This document shows positions 21,530 to 29,892 of a stretch of 47,497 bases of DNA, one piece after another. Source of the stretch: CAYRFQ01 sp964423615. Its GTDB lineage: Bacteria > Planctomycetota > Planctomycetia > Gemmatales > Gemmataceae. The first letter of the stretch is position 1. Every line of letters begins with the position of its first letter. Where the stretch lies: positions 1 to 47,497 of the forward strand of contig CAYRFQ010000052.1 of NCBI GenBank assembly GCA_964423615.1, read 5' to 3'. A program made the position numbers and the translations under genes. The notes beneath the pieces were generated by a model that ran no database searches, had not been told where the DNA came from, and saw nothing but the letters and a program-made list of their open reading frames with translations.

Positions 21530-21929
21530 TGTTTCAACAACTTGGCAATTGCAAGCAATATTGCTTACTCACAGTCGTGTGCTGGGCGGGACTCACGCTG
21601 TCCGGAACAAGTCATGGCCAGACACTCAAGGCCACTCTTAAAGGACACACGAGGTCATTCCTCACTACCAAATTTTCTCCGGACGGCAACACGCTCGCTT
21701 CCAACGCTTTTGAACTGTTGGTTTTCGACCAGATATCAAACTGATGGCGTCCGGAAATCATAAAGGAGTGGTCGCTCTCTGGAACCCAGTGACCGGGAAA
21801 TTCGTCACGGCCTTTCGCGCCCACAAGACTCCAGTTACTTCGCTGACCTTCAGCCCAAACGGAAAGCTACTCGCTTCGACGAGCAAGAACAAGACGATCA
21901 AGGTTTGGGACGTGTCTCAGGTCGACTAA
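21530..21929 (+). pseudogene. WD40 gene remnant with signal peptide and frameshift
   Basis: It begins at ATG 21530 with a plausible signal peptide (CLLTVVCWAGLTLSGTSHGQ) and one WD40 half-blade (LKGHTRSFLTTKFSPDGNTLAS). It then loses frame near 21720. A different frame continues FRPDIKLMASGNHKGVVALW, then FVTAFRAHKTPVTSLTFSPN and KTIKVWDVSQVD to 21929. Reading across the shift gives two to three blades where a working propeller needs about seven, so an internal deletion with frameshift is the simplest reading. A short functional fragment starting at ATG 21744 cannot be excluded. Confidence 0.65.
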
Positions 21930-21998
21930 CAGTCGCACAGTCTTTCTGGATGATGCCTTCGCCAACAGTTTTTTGCAGAATGCCGAGAAAGGAAGCTA

Positions 21999-23180
21999 AT
22001 GATTTTGCTCCTCCCCATTGTGGCCGCGTTGTTGCCTCTTGAGTTACCCGAATCCCTCCGGGCCATCGAAAAAGACAAGTCCCAAGAGATCAAAGTCAAT
22101 GAACTCAAGGCCCACGTTTATCGCCTGGCGTCTCCCGAGTTCCTCGGACGGCGTGGTCCGGGAGCGGCTCGAACTGCCAAACATATCGCCGAGATGTTCA
22201 AAACCATTGGGCTCCAACCGGCGTTCGGAAAATCGTATTTTCAACCGATCCCGAATTACCTTCGCAAGAAGAAAGATAAGCTAGCCAAGACGTTCATGGG
22301 AAAAAATGTCGGCGCTGTTTTGCCTGGCTCGGATCCGAAATTCAAGGACGAGTGGATCGTTCTGAGCGCTCACTTCGACCACCTGGGCAAACGAGGAGAC
22401 ACGCTTTTTCCCGGGGCCGACGACAACGCGAGTGGTGTCGCCATGCTCCTCGAAGTTGCCGAGCGGTTAGCCCTCTCGAAAGAACGCCCAAAGCGTACGA
22501 TCGTCTTCGTTTCGTTCGACCTTGAGGAAGTCGGGTTGCTCGGGTCGCAGCACTTTGCACGAAACCCACCACGGGACATCAAAAAACTGAAGTTCTTCGC
22601 GACTGCGGACATGCTCGGGAGATCGATGGCCAACGTCATGGATGAGTATGTGTTCGTGCTCGGGAGCGAGAGCGCCAAGCGACTGCGCCATTTGATCAAC
22701 AAAGTTTCACCGGCGAAGGGACTCAAGATCGGACGGATGGGCACTGACATCATCGGTACTCGAAGCGACTACGGACCGTTTCGCGATCGGAAGATTCCGT
22801 TTCTGTTCTTCTCCACCGGACAACACAGCGATTACCACCAACCGAGCGATTTGCCCGACCGTATCGACTATCATCGACTGCAAAAAATATCTTCGTGGAT
22901 CGGCAAACTGACCCTACGACTTGCGAACGACACCGAGGTCCCCGTCTGGAACCCCAAACCAGACCTGAAAGACATGGAAGAAGTGAAAACCATTCATACA
23001 CTTCTGCGACGTGCTCTCGACAACTCAGATGCGTTTCCGTTGACCAAAAGTCGGCGCAAGTCGGTTGAGAGGATTGCGGCTGATTTGGCCGGCATCTTGA
23101 AACGAGGGAAGATCACAACGGCGGAGCGGACGCGGCTTGTGTGGACGTCGCGCTTGCTCCTCATCACTGTGTTTCGGTAG
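21999..23180 (+). CDS. M28-family zinc aminopeptidase/peptidase
   Basis: A 393-residue M28 metallopeptidase expected to use two zinc ions to remove N-terminal residues from peptides. Ligand motifs are complete: His125 and Asp127 in SAHFDHLG, Asp142 in GADDNASG, Glu176-Glu177 in DLEEVGLLGS, Asp204 in TADMLGR, and His280 in YHQPSD. The N-terminus (MILLLPIVAALLPL) is hydrophobic but lacks a basic start, so export is likely but not certain. AAAGGAAG stands five bases before ATG 21999. The C-terminal ~80 residues are Arg/Lys-rich and outside the peptidase fold. YceI follows on the same strand after ~107 bp. Confidence 0.92.
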   Translation: MILLLPIVAALLPLELPESLRAIEKDKSQEIKVNELKAHVYRLASPEFLGRRGPGAARTAKHIAEMFKTIGLQPAFGKSYFQPIPNYLRKKKDKLAKTFMGKNVGAVLPGSDPKFKDEWIVLSAHFDHLGKRGDTLFPGADDNASGVAMLLEVAERLALSKERPKRTIVFVSFDLEEVGLLGSQHFARNPPRDIKKLKFFATADMLGRSMANVMDEYVFVLGSESAKRLRHLINKVSPAKGLKIGRMGTDIIGTRSDYGPFRDRKIPFLFFSTGQHSDYHQPSDLPDRIDYHRLQKISSWIGKLTLRLANDTEVPVWNPKPDLKDMEEVKTIHTLLRRALDNSDAFPLTKSRRKSVERIAADLAGILKRGKITTAERTRLVWTSRLLLITVFR

Positions 23181-23287
23181 AGTCCGGATTTATTCTTTGG
23201 TTGGCCGCAACAGATCGGGTCAATAAAATTTTCCCAGGTTCGCTTCCAGGTTTTCTCAACGATCGCAAACACAAAAGGAGTGTAAGT

Positions 23288-23869
23288 ATGCGGACACAAT
23301 GTTGGCTGGGCCGAATGTTTTTTGGTGTGCTGCTTGCGGCCGTCTTCGTTCCGAACGCAGCGAAGGCTGCCGACTACGTGATGCTGCCCGCTCACCTCGC
23401 CGTCGTTTTCAAGATCAAGCACCTCGGGATCAGTTGGACCTACGGTCGATTCAACAAGGCCAAAGGTCATTTTTCCTTCGATCCGGAAAACGTGGATAAA
23501 GCGTCGTTCAACCTCTACGTTGATCCGGCAAGCGTCGACACCCTCGAAAAGAAGCGAGATGCCCATCTGCGGAGTGCTGACTTCTTCAACGTTAAAGAAT
23601 TTCCCGTCATGAAGTTCGAGAGCACTTCCGTGAACAAGGGCAAGAACGGTTTAGTCGTGAAAGGCAACTTCACGATGCACGGCGTCACCCGCAAGATTCA
23701 GTTCAACTTGAATGGTGGCAAAACCGCCATGTTCAAAGGGAAAAACCTGCGCGGCTTTTCGACCGAATTCATGCTCCGTCGTAGCGAATATGGTATGAAA
23801 GGTTTCCTTTCGGGAGTCGGCGACGAAGTCTACATTGGCATCAGTTTCGAAGGGCTGATGAAGGATTAG
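23288..23869 (+). CDS. YceI-family periplasmic lipid-binding-like protein
   Basis: A 193-residue protein with signal peptide (FFGVLLAAVFVPNAAKA, cut near residue 27) and a YceI lipocalin-like barrel. Diagnostic text includes LAVVFKIKHLGISWTYGRFN, the HLRSADFFNVKEFPVMKFES block and GNFTMHGVTRKIQF. YceI proteins bind isoprenoid or amphiphilic ligands in the periplasm; the ligand here is unknown. The frame is open upstream to 23141, but ATG 23288 is preceded by AAAAGGAG at good spacing and starts the signal peptide. A hairpin at 23906-23933 follows. Confidence 0.93.
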   Translation: MRTQCWLGRMFFGVLLAAVFVPNAAKAADYVMLPAHLAVVFKIKHLGISWTYGRFNKAKGHFSFDPENVDKASFNLYVDPASVDTLEKKRDAHLRSADFFNVKEFPVMKFESTSVNKGKNGLVVKGNFTMHGVTRKIQFNLNGGKTAMFKGKNLRGFSTEFMLRRSEYGMKGFLSGVGDEVYIGISFEGLMKD

Positions 23870-23905
23870 GCAGGAGACAACACAATTGTAAGAAGCAAGA
23901 GGCAA

Positions 23906-23933
23906 GTCGAGAGACCAACTCTTGGCTCTCGAC
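23906..23933 (+). terminator. Hairpin after yceI
   Basis: Arms GTCGAGAG (23906-23913) and CTCTCGAC (23926-23933) pair perfectly. The stem extends inward by CCAA/TTGG across one bulged A, leaving a CTC loop. The sequence after it (TATCCTTGTTCTGCTGTTCC) is T-rich but not a clean U-tract. Confidence 0.6.
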
Positions 23934-24002
23934 TATCCTTGTTCTGCTGTTCCTCTTTATTGAGATTCGTCGCACCTCTTCCTACTTCTCCAGAATGCAC
24001 TC

Positions 24003-24419
24003 ATGAGTTCCGAAGACGTTTGGTACAAAGATGGCCTCCGGTTTGAATGCACCCGCTGCGGCAACTGTTGCACCGGAGAGCCCGGTTACGTCTGGGTCAA
24101 CGACGAAGAAATCGCCACGATCGCCAGGTATCTTGATGAACCACTCGAAGAAACTTTTGCTGTCTATACACGTGTCGTCGACACACGACGTAGCCTCCGA
24201 GAACGCATCAACGGCGAGTGTGTTTTCTGGGACAGAGCACTAGGCTGCACAATCTACCCAGTGAGGCCGAGACAGTGCCGGACATTCCCGTTCTGGGAAA
24301 GCAACCTGGGTTCGGAAGCCGATTGGGAAGAGAACTGTGAGTTTTGCCCAGGTTCGGGACAAGGACCGCTGATTCCCGTTGAGGAAATCACCAAACGAAT
24401 GAACGTCATCAAGATATAA
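24003..24419 (+). CDS. YkgJ-type cysteine-cluster protein 1
   Basis: A 138-residue protein of the YkgJ / zinc- or iron-chelating cluster family. Cysteines: Cys16, Cys19, Cys22 and Cys23 (CTRCGNCC), Cys73, Cys82 in GCTIYPVRPRQC with Cys92, and Cys112/Cys115 (NCEFC). The family is thought to hold an Fe-S cluster or zinc, and its biochemical role is mostly unknown. There is no signal peptide, so it is cytoplasmic. The leader is pyrimidine-rich without Shine-Dalgarno. A second member of the family follows 49 bp later. Confidence 0.9.
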   Translation: MSSEDVWYKDGLRFECTRCGNCCTGEPGYVWVNDEEIATIARYLDEPLEETFAVYTRVVDTRRSLRERINGECVFWDRALGCTIYPVRPRQCRTFPFWESNLGSEADWEENCEFCPGSGQGPLIPVEEITKRMNVIKI

Positions 24420-24468
24420 TCAGTTCGTCTCAAAGTCTTGTCCGAACTGCAGCTCAAAGATAACCCCG

Positions 24469-24966
24469 ATGACCACCTCCCAACTCCACCAAGAAATCCA
24501 CGACATCTACACGCAAGTCGACCGCGAAGTCGACCAGGCCGGTCCTGTGTGCGAGTCAAGTGGTCGGTGTTGTCGGTTCCAAGAATACGGACACACGCTG
24601 TTCTTGAGTCAGTTCGAAGCCGAAGTGCTCTTGGCCAGTGCTCCGAGCTATGACAAGCCAGTGTCTTCGGCGTTTTGCCCGTTTCAGGAGGGAAACCTCT
24701 GCACGGCCCGAGAGCCCAGACCACTCGGATGTCGAATTTATTTCTGTGATCCGGATTACCAGGACCGGAGTCAAGAAATCACCGAAAAGTATGTCGCCAA
24801 ACTCAAAGCCCTTGCCGACGAAAAAGGTCGGGATTGGCTCTACGCCCCACTCCACCACTTTCTCAACAATGCACCGGTTCAACCCAGGGGTGCCCAACGG
24901 GAGGGAGCGTCCGTAGAAAAACTGGACGGACGATTGCCTTTACCGATCGTCGCGTCGAACTCGTGA
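24469..24966 (+). CDS. YkgJ-type cysteine-cluster protein 2
   Basis: A 165-residue relative of the preceding protein with a shorter set of cysteines: Cys28, Cys34 and Cys35 (CESSGRCC), Cys70, Cys78 in LCTAREPRPLGC with Cys88, and Cys93. The first CxxC of the family is altered (Cys-x5-Cys-Cys). This suggests a different metal site or partner from copy 1. A helical stretch (about 100-125, EITEKYVAKLKALADEKG) and a Pro-rich tail follow. No signal peptide. The PQQ-propeller gene begins 33 bp downstream, so the three may be co-transcribed. Confidence 0.88.
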   Translation: MTTSQLHQEIHDIYTQVDREVDQAGPVCESSGRCCRFQEYGHTLFLSQFEAEVLLASAPSYDKPVSSAFCPFQEGNLCTAREPRPLGCRIYFCDPDYQDRSQEITEKYVAKLKALADEKGRDWLYAPLHHFLNNAPVQPRGAQREGASVEKLDGRLPLPIVASNS

Positions 24967-24999
24967 TGACCCCCAACAAACCCTTCGGAGGATCCGCCC

Positions 25000-26238
25000 A
25001 TGCCCTTTATGCGATCCCTTTGTGTCCTGCTGTTGATGTGTTCGGTCGTCTCGGCGGGAGACTGGCCTCAGTGGCTCGGTCCCAAAAGAGACGGGTCCAC
25101 GTCGGAAACGATAGCTCCCTGGAAAGGTCGACTCAAGGTCTCGTGGAAACAATCTGTCGGAGAAGGGCATAGTTCCCCAGTAGTTGCCGACGGCGTCGTT
25201 TACTTGCACTATAAGGCAAAAAATGCCGAGAAAGAAGTTCTCGATGCTTACGATGCGAAGTCCGGAAAGCGACTTTGGACGGCCAACTACACTCGCCCCC
25301 AATACAAGGGGCTCTTTGGAAACGGTCCGCGAGCCACTCCGAGCGTTGCGGGCAATCGAGTTTACACCTATGGCCCGACCGGCATCCTGGCTTGTTTCTC
25401 CGCGAAGAAAAAAAGATTGCTATGGAAGGTCGATACGATCGCGCAGTTTCAAGCGCCGAAACTCAAATTCGGTGCGTCTTGTTCGCCCCTGGTGACCGGT
25501 GGCAAGGTGCTCATCAACGTGGGAGCAAAAAACGCGTCTGTAGTTGCGTTTGATGCCAAAACCGGAGATGTCGTTTGGAAGTCTCAGAGCGATGGAGCTA
25601 GTTACGCCTCCCCCATCCTGGTCGGCAAAGGCAAAAAGCAACAAGCCATCTTTTTCACAGGAAAGGGCCTGATCGGCCTCGCACCGAAAGACGGCACCCT
25701 CTACTGGCGATATAGTTTTCGAGACTTCCTCAACGAAAGTTCGGTCACGCCTGTGTTGGTGAACGACATTTTGGTGGCCAGCGCGATTACCCGAGGCGGG
25801 GTCGGGCTGAAACTCGACCTCGATGGAAAGAAATCCAAGGCCACGAAGAAATGGGGAAACGTTAAATTGACGGGTTATTTTGCGACGCCCGTTCCCGTTG
25901 GTAAGTACCTCTATCTTGTGACAGGTGCGAATCCGCTGGCATTCAAATTGACCCCGGAGGCCACTCTGCGGTGCGTCAATCCAAAAACTGGTGCTGAACT
26001 TTGGAACACACCCAAGGTCGGGAAATATCACGCGTCACTTATGCGAACTGGCAATAACAAGCTGTTGCTACTCGAAGAGCAGGGCCACCTGGTAATGCTG
26101 GACCCCAATCCGAAAGGGTACACCGAAATTTGTCGAAGTCGCATTTGTGGTAAGACCTGGGCTCACGTCGCCATCGCGGACGGACGGTTGTTCATTCGCG
26201 ATGGAGCCGAATTGCGGTGCATCGCCCTACCAAAGTAG
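25000..26238 (+). CDS. Secreted PQQ-like beta-propeller protein
   Basis: A 412-residue exported protein with signal peptide (FMRSLCVLLLMCSVVSAG) and repeated blades of the PQQ/BamB type: AYDAKSGKRLWTANY, ACFSAKKKRLLWKVD, AFDAKTGDVVWKSQ, and RCVNPKTGAELWN. The opening WPQWLGPKRDG is the standard start of the planctomycete outer-membrane-assembly-like propellers. These are periplasmic scaffolds or quinoprotein-like proteins. No dehydrogenase active-site residues are evident, so binding is more likely than catalysis. GGAGGATCC precedes ATG 25000 at good spacing. Confidence 0.92.
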   Translation: MPFMRSLCVLLLMCSVVSAGDWPQWLGPKRDGSTSETIAPWKGRLKVSWKQSVGEGHSSPVVADGVVYLHYKAKNAEKEVLDAYDAKSGKRLWTANYTRPQYKGLFGNGPRATPSVAGNRVYTYGPTGILACFSAKKKRLLWKVDTIAQFQAPKLKFGASCSPLVTGGKVLINVGAKNASVVAFDAKTGDVVWKSQSDGASYASPILVGKGKKQQAIFFTGKGLIGLAPKDGTLYWRYSFRDFLNESSVTPVLVNDILVASAITRGGVGLKLDLDGKKSKATKKWGNVKLTGYFATPVPVGKYLYLVTGANPLAFKLTPEATLRCVNPKTGAELWNTPKVGKYHASLMRTGNNKLLLLEEQGHLVMLDPNPKGYTEICRSRICGKTWAHVAIADGRLFIRDGAELRCIALPK

Positions 26239-26282
26239 CAACCGCTGAGAGGTTTCGCTAGGCTGCAGAAATCGCTTTTCAC

Positions 26283-26341
26283 ACCATCCCGAAGGTTGAG
26301 CGAGGGATACTTTTGATCCCTTTCTGAAGTTTCGGGATGGT
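26283..26341. terminator. Large hairpin between convergent genes
   Basis: ACCATCCCGAA (26283-26293) pairs perfectly with TTCGGGATGGT (26331-26341). An inner AGGGAT/ATCCCT pairing fills part of the loop. It sits between the stops of the propeller gene (+, 26238) and the FMN reductase (-, 26406) and probably serves both. Confidence 0.6.
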
Positions 26342-26405
26342 TTCCCAGTGCGCCTGATTGTTCTGGAAAATTCTATGATGAACAGTCAACTACACTACCA
26401 AGACA

Positions 26406-26981
26406 TCAATATGGGGTGCCGTCAGCCCTTGCCGCTTTCAGGGCATTGGCATACCACTCCAGTTCGTTCAGGAAGCGTGAGGTGAATTCGTTTGTCTTTT
26501 CGTTCGTTGGATTGCTCTGGTCGTCGAATAGGTCTTGGACTTTCGGAAACGACAAGATCGAAGGAATGCTAACTGTACCGATTTCTCCCAACAAAACTCG
26601 CAATTGCATCGCGGCACGAACCCCGCCGAAACCACCAACGGAATAACTCACAATTCCCGAAGGTCGGAAGAACCACTCCTCCAGAAAATGATCGATCATA
26701 TTCGTAAGGGCTGGGGGCATAGAATGATTATATTCAGCCGAGCAAACGATGAACGCGTCCGAGGCTTTGATGATCTGGGCCATCTTTTCCATGACTTCCG
26801 GAGCTTGACCCGGTTCGTATTCTTTGTACATCCGGTCGAGTAAAGGGAGTTGGTACTCTTGAGGGTCCAAAAAGGTAACTTCGTGTCCACGGGATTGACA
26901 TTGTTTGACCAAGTATTCGGCGGGCTTGATCCCGACTCGGTCACGACGAACGGAACCTAGCAGAACGGTGGTTTTCAACAT
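26406..26981 (-). CDS. NAD(P)H-dependent FMN reductase / flavodoxin-fold oxidoreductase
   Basis: A 191-residue flavodoxin-like reductase. The FMN phosphate loop is GSVRRDRVG (about 9-17). The SAEYNHSMPPALTNMIDHF block and the SVGGFGGVRAAMQLR segment are diagnostic of the FMN_red family (chromate/quinone/azo reductase type). It would transfer hydride from NAD(P)H through FMN to quinones or other acceptors in the cytoplasm. Length is normal. The start is ATG 26981. It is transcribed away from the HD gene and convergent with the propeller gene, so probably alone. Confidence 0.93.
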   Translation of the reverse strand: MLKTTVLLGSVRRDRVGIKPAEYLVKQCQSRGHEVTFLDPQEYQLPLLDRMYKEYEPGQAPEVMEKMAQIIKASDAFIVCSAEYNHSMPPALTNMIDHFLEEWFFRPSGIVSYSVGGFGGVRAAMQLRVLLGEIGTVSIPSILSFPKVQDLFDDQSNPTNEKTNEFTSRFLNELEWYANALKAARADGTPY

Positions 26982-27058
26982 CGGCTCGAGTACTCCACTT
27001 TGTAACAGAAGTGTTGTTCAGAGAATGTTACTTCTCACACAATAGGTTTCCCGCAGCC

Positions 27059-27709
27059 ATGCTTCAAGACTCTGCAACACTATTCTCTGCTTGGGTGCAA
27101 TTGTGTCAGTGTTACACTTCATCGACATCAACCATCAACGACATATTCAGTCGAATCGTGAATGCGTATTCGGAATCCCACAGAACCTACCATACTCTTA
27201 AACACATTGAATACATGTTGACCGTGGTCAATATGTTTCCCCAAGAGCTGACAAACCCACACGAGGTGGAATTGGCTGTCTGGTTTCATGACGTTGTTTA
27301 TGACCCAAAGGCTACAGACAACGAGGAACTGAGCTGTCACTTTGCGGCAGAGGTTCTCTCTGAATTAGAACTATCTTCGTCAACTTCGGATCGGGTGGCA
27401 AAGTTGATATTGTTCACGATGACACACCAACCGGATACGACGGATTCAGACGCCTGTGTCCTTGTCGATGCTGACTTGGCCATTCTCGGAGCATCGGAAG
27501 CGGAGTACGACGGGTATGCCAAGGCGATTCGCAGCGAATACTCCTGGGTAGCCGACGATGATTTCGCCCGAGGAAGGACGAACGTGCTACGGGGCTTCTT
27601 GGGCCGGGAAAAGATTTTCCACACGGCTCGATTGTTTGCTATTTTGGAGGACAAAGCGAGACGGAATCTACAACGAGAAATCGATGGGTATTCTCAGACA
27701 AACCAATAA
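27059..27709 (+). CDS. HD-superfamily predicted metal-dependent phosphohydrolase
   Basis: A 216-residue protein of the COG4339-type HD family. Likely metal ligands: His45 (RTYHTLKH), His49, and the His77-Asp78 pair in AVWFHDVVYDP, plus later acidic text (VDADLAILGA). Substrate is unknown; related HD proteins hydrolyse nucleotides or phosphate monoesters. I use ATG 27059. A GTG at 27011 would add 16 non-conserved residues. The next gene starts 13 bases after this stop, so the two form an operon. Confidence 0.88.
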   Translation: MLQDSATLFSAWVQLCQCYTSSTSTINDIFSRIVNAYSESHRTYHTLKHIEYMLTVVNMFPQELTNPHEVELAVWFHDVVYDPKATDNEELSCHFAAEVLSELELSSSTSDRVAKLILFTMTHQPDTTDSDACVLVDADLAILGASEAEYDGYAKAIRSEYSWVADDDFARGRTNVLRGFLGREKIFHTARLFAILEDKARRNLQREIDGYSQTNQ

Positions 27710-27722
27710 GGAAGCATCTACC

Positions 27723-28289
27723 GTGGCGAGAACAGGCTATCCCCCAGTAATTGCAGAACTCATTGAGGAACGTCGGTTGAATTCGCTCGGGCCAGGCGTT
27801 CCGAACAAAGATGCGTACCCCAAGTTACGTGATTTAACGACTTCGAAGCTCTTTGAAGGGCAAACAATTCGTGATTCCGACATGGCGGCGTGTTGTTTGT
27901 CAGGGCTGTGGATCTATCACAATTATCTCGATGAGTCCCACGAGATCAGCCAGGAAATCCACACGCCAACGGGAAGTTATTGGCACGGAATCATGCACCG
28001 TCGCGAACCGGATTATGGGAATTCGTCATATTGGTTTCGTCGCGTAGGAACACACCCAACGTTTGACATTTTGCCCCAGGCAGTTGCCCTAAGCATACAA
28101 GAATTCCAGGTCGAACCCGAAACCGAGTTTTTGCAAAACCAGTCCAGGTGGGACCCCTTCGCTTTCATTGATCTCTGCAGATCGGCTTATAACAAACAAA
28201 ACGAATACGAAGCCCTGTGCCTGGAAATTCAACTGTGCGAGTGGGAAGTCCTATTTGCCTATTGTTATCAAATGAGTTCGTGTGGATAG
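27723..28289 (+). CDS. Conserved planctomycete-type protein of unknown function
   Basis: A 188-residue protein starting at GTG 27723 eight bases after AAGGAAG; an in-frame ATG at 27684 overlapping the HD gene is the alternative start. The text VARTGYPPVIAELIEERRL, DMAACCLSGLWIYHNYLDES, SQEIHTPTGSYWHGIMHRRE and YWFRRVGTHPTFDILP looks strongly conserved in style, rich in His, Trp and Tyr. From memory the same sequence pattern recurs in other planctomycetes and some other phyla, but I know no function. The HxxxLDESHxxSQE and HGIMHRREPDYGN clusters could bind metal, which would suit pairing with the HD hydrolase upstream (inference). Confidence 0.85.
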   Translation: MARTGYPPVIAELIEERRLNSLGPGVPNKDAYPKLRDLTTSKLFEGQTIRDSDMAACCLSGLWIYHNYLDESHEISQEIHTPTGSYWHGIMHRREPDYGNSSYWFRRVGTHPTFDILPQAVALSIQEFQVEPETEFLQNQSRWDPFAFIDLCRSAYNKQNEYEALCLEIQLCEWEVLFAYCYQMSSCG

Positions 28290-28359
28290 TCGTCTTAGGA
28301 TGTGTAAGTTGTGGTGTGAAAAGAGTAACTCTTCCCACTTGCGTTTGGTACCGTCGAAC

Positions 28360-28602
28360 ATGAACCATGTCACAATCTGTCCGACCTGTCAACAAGCTTT
28401 GGAGCTTCCCGAAGAATACGTTGGACGCCAAGTCCAATGTGCGACCTGTGATCAGGTCTTCCTGGCCGATCCGGCTTCGCCAAGCCAAGAACAGCCATCG
28501 GAAGGACCAACCGCCTCGCAACAGAGTTGGACAGATGACTATGATTACAAGGAAACCCATTCCTACACCGAACCAAAGTGGCGAACGAACGACAAGAAAT
28601 AG
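28360..28602 (+). CDS. Small zinc-ribbon protein
   Basis: An 80-residue protein starting at ATG 28360 with a zinc ribbon in the first 30 residues: Cys7-x2-Cys10 (CPTC) and Cys27-x2-Cys30 (CATC), spaced by ALELPEEYVGRQVQ. This is the pattern of many planctomycete MJ0042-like ribbons. The rest is low-complexity and polar (Ser, Gln, Asp, Tyr). There is no membrane segment. It lies 21 bp upstream of the TPR gene, so co-transcription is likely. Role unknown. Confidence 0.85.
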   Translation: MNHVTICPTCQQALELPEEYVGRQVQCATCDQVFLADPASPSQEQPSEGPTASQQSWTDDYDYKETHSYTEPKWRTNDKK

Positions 28603-28623
28603 CCTTGAGAGGGAATAACAAAT

Positions 28624-29598
28624 ATGAGTGTTTTTTTTCAGCGGATTCTCGTGGGCTTGGGAGTCATTCTGGTAACTCTGCTCGTCAGCACTCCGAGCCG
28701 CGCGCAAGCCAACAAGGAAGTGCAGGAGTTGATCAAGAAGGCTGTCGAAGCATCGAAGAACAAAGACGCTAAAACGGCCCTTTCGTACGCCAACAAAGCC
28801 ATCAAGATGAACCCGAAAGCCGCCGGACTCTACTTACTTCGGGGCGATATCAACCACCAAATGATCAAGCCCAAGGAAGCCATTGCCGACTACAGTAAGG
28901 CCGTTGATTTGGCTCCCAACGCGGTCCAGCCTTACCTCCGCCGAGCAACTCTCTATCAGGTTATCCGGAAACACAAAGACGCCGAAACGGACTGGTCGAA
29001 GGTCATAAAATTGGCTCCCAAACTGTCCCAAGCGTACCAGGCTCGCGGAGCCGAACGATTCAAGCTCGGGAATTTCAAGGGCTCTGTTGAAGACTTCGAT
29101 CGGTATTTGAAGCTCAAGCCGAAAGAACGACCGCAACACTGGATGCGTGGCATCTCGTTGTATTATGCAAAGGATTACAAGGAAGGAAAACTACAGTTCG
29201 AGGGATACCAGACGTTTGATAGTACCGATGTCGAAAACGCGGTCTGGCGATATCTCTGTATGGTTCCCGTGGTGGGAAAAAAGCAAGCTCAGGCTGATAT
29301 GCTCAAAATCGATGGGGACGATCGCATTCCCATGTCACAGGTTTATAAGATGTTCGCGGGAAAAACCGAACCCGAGGACGTGCTCAAAGCAGCGAAGGCC
29401 GGCGAGCCATCCAAAGCCCAACTCAATCAGCGGCTGTTCTACGCGCATCTGTACATTGGGCTCTACTACGTCTCGGAAGGAAAAACGGAACTGGGGTATA
29501 AGAACTTGAACTTGGCCACCGAGAACTACCCCATTGGACATTACATGTGGGACGTCGCGCGAGTTCACCGAGATGTGTTGAAGCCCAAAACGAAGTAG
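28624..29598 (+). CDS. Exported TPR-repeat protein
   Basis: A 324-residue protein with signal peptide (ILVGLGVILVTLLVSTPSRA, cut near residue 27) followed by at least four tetratricopeptide repeats. Examples are AKTALSYANKAIKMNPKAAG, KEAIADYSKAVDLAPNAVQP, KDAETDWSKVIKLAPKLSQA and KGSVEDFDRYLKLKPKERPQ. Such solenoids hold proteins together in the periplasm. The C-terminal ~120 residues resemble NlpI-like proteins (RLFYAHLYIGLYYVSEGKTE). GAGGGAATAACAAAT precedes ATG 28624. Confidence 0.9.
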   Translation: MSVFFQRILVGLGVILVTLLVSTPSRAQANKEVQELIKKAVEASKNKDAKTALSYANKAIKMNPKAAGLYLLRGDINHQMIKPKEAIADYSKAVDLAPNAVQPYLRRATLYQVIRKHKDAETDWSKVIKLAPKLSQAYQARGAERFKLGNFKGSVEDFDRYLKLKPKERPQHWMRGISLYYAKDYKEGKLQFEGYQTFDSTDVENAVWRYLCMVPVVGKKQAQADMLKIDGDDRIPMSQVYKMFAGKTEPEDVLKAAKAGEPSKAQLNQRLFYAHLYIGLYYVSEGKTELGYKNLNLATENYPIGHYMWDVARVHRDVLKPKTK

Positions 29599-29892
29599 AA
29601 TTACTCAGTTCTTTTCACAGTTCGCGAGGTCGAGCCTCGCAGCTGTGTGTTCTGAAGTTCAAAACACACCCTCGAGTCGTCCGACTTCGTCATTCGTGTA
29701 AAGCACGGCGGAGCCACGTAACAAGGTCTTCGGGCCTACTCGTTGCCTGCCTCCGCTGCATCACCTAAGTTGTCAGAGCTCAATCGAACTCTGTGGAACC
29801 GTGCACGAACGACTTTTCCGATCCTTCCCGTGGAGAACCAGTCGACAATTCTCACTACTTTCTATTGTCTATTCGCTTTTCCAGTTTTTCTC
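29599..29892. other. Intergenic region with composite hairpin
   Basis: It lies between convergent genes. A composite stem runs 29616-29647: outer CACAG/CTGTG, inner GCGAGG (29624-29629) and CCTCGC (29635-29640). This is a plausible terminator for the TPR gene. No frame here is convincing. Confidence 0.45.
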
